From assembly GCA_938029995.1 (NCBI GenBank), contig CALHGI010000431.1:1-9472 (forward strand): a stretch of 9,472 bases of DNA, read 5' to 3'. Within the stretch, counting starts at the first letter, position 1; each line of letters starts with the position of its first letter. The position numbers and the translations under genes are program-made. The stretch comes from an uncultured cyanobacterium (GTDB lineage Bacteria > Cyanobacteriota > Cyanobacteriia > Phormidesmidales > Phormidesmidaceae). The notes under the pieces were generated by a model. It searched no databases and had not been told where the DNA came from. It saw nothing but the letters and a program-made list of their open reading frames with translations. Below, piece after piece: positions 6,453 to 9,472 of the stretch.

Positions 6453-8980
6453 ACTACTTGTTCCTCCCGAATACCCTGTTCTTTTTCAATGAAACTTTGA
6501 ACCCGATGACGATAATCTTGCAGATTAGAGTCCACCCAATCACGATCAGAACTGTTGGCAAATATATGCACCAGCGGATCGCCCGCATCGGGTAGGATCA
6601 ACACCCAGCTATCGCTGGTCCGGTCAATCACTTTAACACCATCCACCAACTCAAGGTTCTCAGCAGGATGGCTTTCCACAAGATAGCGCATGAGTGCCCC
6701 CTTAATGGTCCAAGGACACCGTAGGGTTTGCACCCGATGGGAAACCCGGGGCAAGTCTCCCCAAATACGCCCTAGGGATTGCTCCTGAATCGTTAACATC
6801 TCTATCAGCTTGGCAATACAGAACATGGCATCAAAGCCAGGGTGCAGCTGAGGAAAGATAAAGCCCATGTCGCCGCTGCCACCCAGCACAACATTTTCAC
6901 TAGCCTGGCAAGCTTCCATTAGGGCGGTGGGATTGGCCTTCGTACGCACCACATTGCCCCCATGGCGGCGAGCAATTTGCTCAATTGCCCCCGAAGTATG
7001 TACGGGAACGACCACCGTACCCTGGGGATGGGCCGTCAAAATCATGTGGGTCATAAGGGCAGTGAGCATTTCCCCACGAATGGGAGACCCCACCTCGTCC
7101 ATGAGTACCAATTGCTCTCCATTGGCAGATACCTGTACACCAAAGGTCGCCTGTAGAGCCTGTACCACTTGGCCTAGCTGCCCCAGCATGCCCTCCCGTT
7201 CGGCAGTAGAAGGGGCCGTTTGACTCAAACTAGCATTCAGCACCACCGCATCACAGCCAAACTTGCCCAGCAGTCGGGGTAACACCGCACCCGATACAGC
7301 ATAGACATAGTCAATCACGACCTTAGATTTACTGTAGCGAATCGCTTCCGCATTCAGACGCTTCTCAAATTCGATGGTGTAGGTATCCACCAGATTGGCC
7401 GGGTAGGAAACCTCGCCAATTTCATGAATCTGTGAACGCCTCAGGTTTTCCTTGAAATATGCGCCTTCAATTTTCTTTTCTTTTCCCTTAGGAATGTCAA
7501 TCCCTTTTTTATCAAAGAATTCAATCAGGATTTGGTCTGCCCGATCGGGATGGAGACGAACATGAATGCCACCGGCCACATCTAATGTGGGAATGATGGT
7601 GCGCGCCACGGGAATTGACGTAGCTTCTAGGTTCTGAATATTAATGCCTACGGACATCAGTCCAGCAATCAACGAGCGGGACACCATGCGAGCAATGCTC
7701 CGCTGATCCCGCGAAACGGTTACATGGGAGCCTGGTTTGAGGGTGGAGCCAAAGGCCGCACCCAGTTTGACCGCAAATTCTGGGGTGATGTCAATATTGG
7801 CTAAGCCCGTCACCCCCCGTTGACCAAATAGATTGCGTTGGGCAGTATTACCCCAAATCAGGTTGATGTTTAAAGTCGCACCAGATTCAATCCGCTTACT
7901 GGGCCAGACCCTCACTCCTGGACTAATCTGAGCCTCTTCACCCACGGTGGAGAGGGCCCCTACCACTGCGCCTTCTAGAATGTGAGCCCGGCGATCAGCC
8001 CGGGTCCCCCGGGCAATCACACAAGCCCTGAGATGGGTTTCATCGCCAATAATTGCGCCATTCCAGATAATGGGACGCTTGAGGTCGGCATCGCTGCCCA
8101 CCGTGACGTTATCCCCAATCACAGTCCCTGGCTCTAAATTAACCCGCGCCCCAATACGGCAGTTACGCCCAATCAGGACCGGGGGCTTAATAACAGCCGT
8201 TGGATCGATGTGGGTATTCTGCCCCACATGCACGCCTGGTGAAATTTCAGGATAGGCATAATCGACCAGCACTTTGCCTTCTAGGGCGTCATACTGAGCC
8301 TCGCGATAAGCTTCAAGATGGCCCACATCACACCAGTAACCATCCGCCACATAGCCATACAGCGGATCTCCCTTTTCCAACATGAGGGGGAAAAGATCCT
8401 TCGAAAAGTCCTGCTCTTGGTTGGCGGGCAAATAGTCTAGAACCTCGGGTTCCAAAATATAGGTGCCGGTATTAACCGTATCCGAGAAAATTTCACTGGT
8501 GGATGGCTTTTCTAAAAACCGCTTAATTCGGCCTTCGTCGTCCGTAATGACCACACCAAACTCAATCGGGTTAGGCACTCGGGTCATCACCAATGTAGCC
8601 TTAGCGCCCTTTTCCTTATGGAAACGGACAGCTTCCTTGAGATCAAAATCAGTGACGCTATCACCACTGATCACCACAAAGGTGTCATCTAACAGTTCAG
8701 CAATATTCTTGACACAGCCCGCCGTACCCAAAGGCTGATCTTCCTCAACGGCGTAGGTCATTTGCACCCCAAAGTCGCGCCCGTCCTGGAAGTAGTTGCG
8801 CATTACGTCAGGTAGATAATAGAGAGTTGCAATGACCTCTGTAATATCGTTCCGCTTTAGCAGGTTGACAATATGCTCTGCGATGGGGCGGTTGAGCACA
8901 GGAACCATGGGCTTAGGCAGGTCACAAGTGAGGGGTCGAAGCCGGGTCCCAGAACCACCAGCCATGAGTACTGCACGCAT
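6449..8980 (-). CDS. Mannose-1-phosphate guanylyltransferase-type fusion: nucleotidyltransferase, beta-helix and degenerate phosphomannomutase-like domain
   Basis: Probable maker of GDP-mannose (GTP + mannose-1-phosphate) for extracellular polysaccharide and glycan synthesis; another NDP-sugar is possible. The 843 residues hold three parts. (1) Nucleotidyltransferase, about 1-232: GGSGTRLRPLT (8-18), PKPMVPV (22-28), metal Asp in SGDSVTD (105-111), FLEKP (155-159), NTGTYILEP (170-178) and metal Asp in WCDVG (216-220). (2) Left-handed beta-helix hexapeptide repeats, about 250-370. (3) A phosphohexomutase-like domain, about 383-835, with every catalytic loop altered: the serine loop TASHNP is VRLHPD (474-479), the Mg loop DGDGDR is SANGEQ (618-623), the sugar loop GGExSGH is GGSGDMG (700-706), and the phosphate loop RPSGTEP is LPDAGDP (796-802). 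It is therefore unlikely to be a working mutase. ATG start with AGGAGG 4 nt upstream. Confidence 0.9.
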   Translation of the reverse strand: MRAVLMAGGSGTRLRPLTCDLPKPMVPVLNRPIAEHIVNLLKRNDITEVIATLYYLPDVMRNYFQDGRDFGVQMTYAVEEDQPLGTAGCVKNIAELLDDTFVVISGDSVTDFDLKEAVRFHKEKGAKATLVMTRVPNPIEFGVVITDDEGRIKRFLEKPSTSEIFSDTVNTGTYILEPEVLDYLPANQEQDFSKDLFPLMLEKGDPLYGYVADGYWCDVGHLEAYREAQYDALEGKVLVDYAYPEISPGVHVGQNTHIDPTAVIKPPVLIGRNCRIGARVNLEPGTVIGDNVTVGSDADLKRPIIWNGAIIGDETHLRACVIARGTRADRRAHILEGAVVGALSTVGEEAQISPGVRVWPSKRIESGATLNINLIWGNTAQRNLFGQRGVTGLANIDITPEFAVKLGAAFGSTLKPGSHVTVSRDQRSIARMVSRSLIAGLMSVGINIQNLEATSIPVARTIIPTLDVAGGIHVRLHPDRADQILIEFFDKKGIDIPKGKEKKIEGAYFKENLRRSQIHEIGEVSYPANLVDTYTIEFEKRLNAEAIRYSKSKVVIDYVYAVSGAVLPRLLGKFGCDAVVLNASLSQTAPSTAEREGMLGQLGQVVQALQATFGVQVSANGEQLVLMDEVGSPIRGEMLTALMTHMILTAHPQGTVVVPVHTSGAIEQIARRHGGNVVRTKANPTALMEACQASENVVLGGSGDMGFIFPQLHPGFDAMFCIAKLIEMLTIQEQSLGRIWGDLPRVSHRVQTLRCPWTIKGALMRYLVESHPAENLELVDGVKVIDRTSDSWVLILPDAGDPLVHIFANSSDRDWVDSNLQDYRHRVQSFIEKEQGIREEQVV

Positions 8981-9339
8981 AATTCCTCCTATGGATTTTG
9001 TGAAAACTCAAACAATTGTTATTAGGGGTTAGTCCTATATGACTAACAACGTTACCCTTTGAAATGCACCCAGACAGTCTCTAATGGAGGTGATGTCATT
9101 TTTGTGCCGTTTTTTCGCTGTGGATTATCTGCCGTGTCAATTGTACTTGTTTTGTCAGGCCCACCTTCATAATTGGTTCAGACACCTTGAATATATTTAG
9201 TCTAGGGCTATGGTTGTTTGCTAGGTGTATTCCATGCCCTATGACGATCCGTTCCCAGATGCCCAGCAAATCAGATTTGAAACCACCACGGGCCTCTATT
9301 CCAATACCGCACTGATCACCCTATTGCGAGGACAAACCT
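8981..9339. promoter_or_regulatory. Divergent intergenic region between the pyrophosphorylase gene and the right-edge gene
   Basis: About 360 bp holding the control region of the minus-strand operon and of the rightward gene at 9340. On the plus side a weak TTGAAT (9187-9192) with TATGGT (9209-9214, 16-bp spacing) could be a promoter. A GTG-started frame from 9225 crosses the right end of this region but is judged spurious. No RNA gene is seen. Confidence 0.4.
9021..9049 (-). promoter_or_regulatory. Putative sigma70-type promoter of the pyrophosphorylase-ssb operon
   Basis: Read on the minus strand: TTGTTA (plus positions 9044-9049) as -35, a 17-bp spacer, and CCTAAT (9021-9026) as -10, each matching 4 of 6 consensus bases. 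It lies about 40 bp before the start codon. An inverted repeat, GTTAGTC-N6-GACTAAC (9028-9047), sits inside the spacer and -35 box, which is where a repressor or activator site could act. A 10-bp palindrome, AACAATTGTT (9011-9020), follows directly downstream of the -10. The promoter is inferred, the symmetry is directly visible. Confidence 0.4.
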
Positions 9340-9472
9340 ATGACTACCTTACTAGGGCTAGTACTACTAGCCGGTTATGGCTATGGAGCATGGAAGTTTT
9401 GGACCGGGTTTAACCGCACTAATTTTAGTAGCGGCAAGCTTTACCTCACGGTGCTATGGCCCGTATTCATTG
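9340..9472 (+). CDS. N-terminal fragment of a small probable membrane protein
   Basis: I translated this from ATG 9340 and it stays open for 44 codons to the window edge, so only the start is present. It begins MTTLLGLVLLAGYGYGAWKF, a hydrophobic segment (about 3-19), then a polar loop (WTGFNRTNFSSGKLY), and a second hydrophobic stretch beginning LTVLWPVFI. This suggests two membrane segments joined by a short loop, without a classical signal-peptide cleavage site. GAGGA at 9328-9332 lies 7 nt before the ATG, a good Shine-Dalgarno that supports this frame over an overlapping GTG-started frame. The function is not recognised. It is divergent from the pyrophosphorylase gene. Confidence 0.65.
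   Translation, partial: MTTLLGLVLLAGYGYGAWKFWTGFNRTNFSSGKLYLTVLWPVFI

Noticed and set aside
6867..7223. Plus-strand frame of 118 residues within the pyrophosphorylase gene
   Set aside because: It is antisense to a conserved domain, with composition (Cys, Trp, Ser, Pro) typical of a shadow frame.
6449..8980. Calling the fusion a bifunctional guanylyltransferase/phosphomannomutase
   Set aside because: The mutase-like domain lacks the catalytic serine and the metal, sugar and phosphate loops, so mutase activity is not supported.
9225..9413. GTG-started frame of 62 residues
   Set aside because: It has no good ribosome binding site and no recognisable features, and overlaps the better supported membrane-protein start at 9340. 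It is kept only as a finding about overlap.
1..9472. CRISPR arrays, tRNAs, insertion sequences and toxin-antitoxin or defence genes
   Set aside because: No regularly spaced repeats, tRNA-like cloverleaf, transposase or defence motifs were seen on either strand.

Overview
The window looks like chromosomal DNA of a cyanobacterium. The evidence is the gene content (a PATAN-type regulator, HmpF, LrtA-type hibernation factor, a cyanobacterial-style SSB and a three-domain sugar-nucleotide pyrophosphorylase) and three copies of the cyanobacterial repeat GCGATCGC (HIP1). GC content appears close to balanced. The genus cannot be fixed from this segment, although HmpF points to a lineage with type IV pilus motility. 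No tRNA, rRNA, CRISPR, transposase or prophage gene is visible.

Left part (1-3380): a truncated gene on the minus strand encodes a PATAN (PatA/PixG/HmpA-like) N-terminus. It is divergent, across about 620 bp of AT-rich regulatory DNA, from hmpF, a 582-residue coiled-coil protein of pilus-based motility and phototaxis. A 67-residue unknown protein starts 23 bp after hmpF, and an S4-domain RNA-binding protein follows. A near-perfect palindromic terminator (3341-3378) ends this rightward run and also serves the converging lrtA/hpf gene.

Middle part (3418-5741): hpf/lrtA (long-form ribosome hibernation factor, minus strand) and lipB (octanoyltransferase, plus strand) diverge from an AT-rich region of about 350 bp. 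A plausible 120-residue protein of unknown function follows lipB.

Right part (5920-9472): on the minus strand an 843-residue sugar-nucleotidyltransferase / left-handed beta-helix / phosphohexomutase-like fusion (probable mannose-1-phosphate guanylyltransferase) overlaps ssb by 4 nt, and a hairpin terminator follows ssb. At the far right a truncated plus-strand gene starts a small membrane-associated protein.

Most of this is ordinary core cyanobacterial content. The points worth most attention are the fusion protein's mutase-like domain, where all four catalytic loops appear degenerate, the 4-nt coupling of that gene to ssb, the uncharacterised small genes beside hmpF, and an inverted repeat inside the putative promoter of the fusion gene. 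I see no convincing new defence or mobile system.
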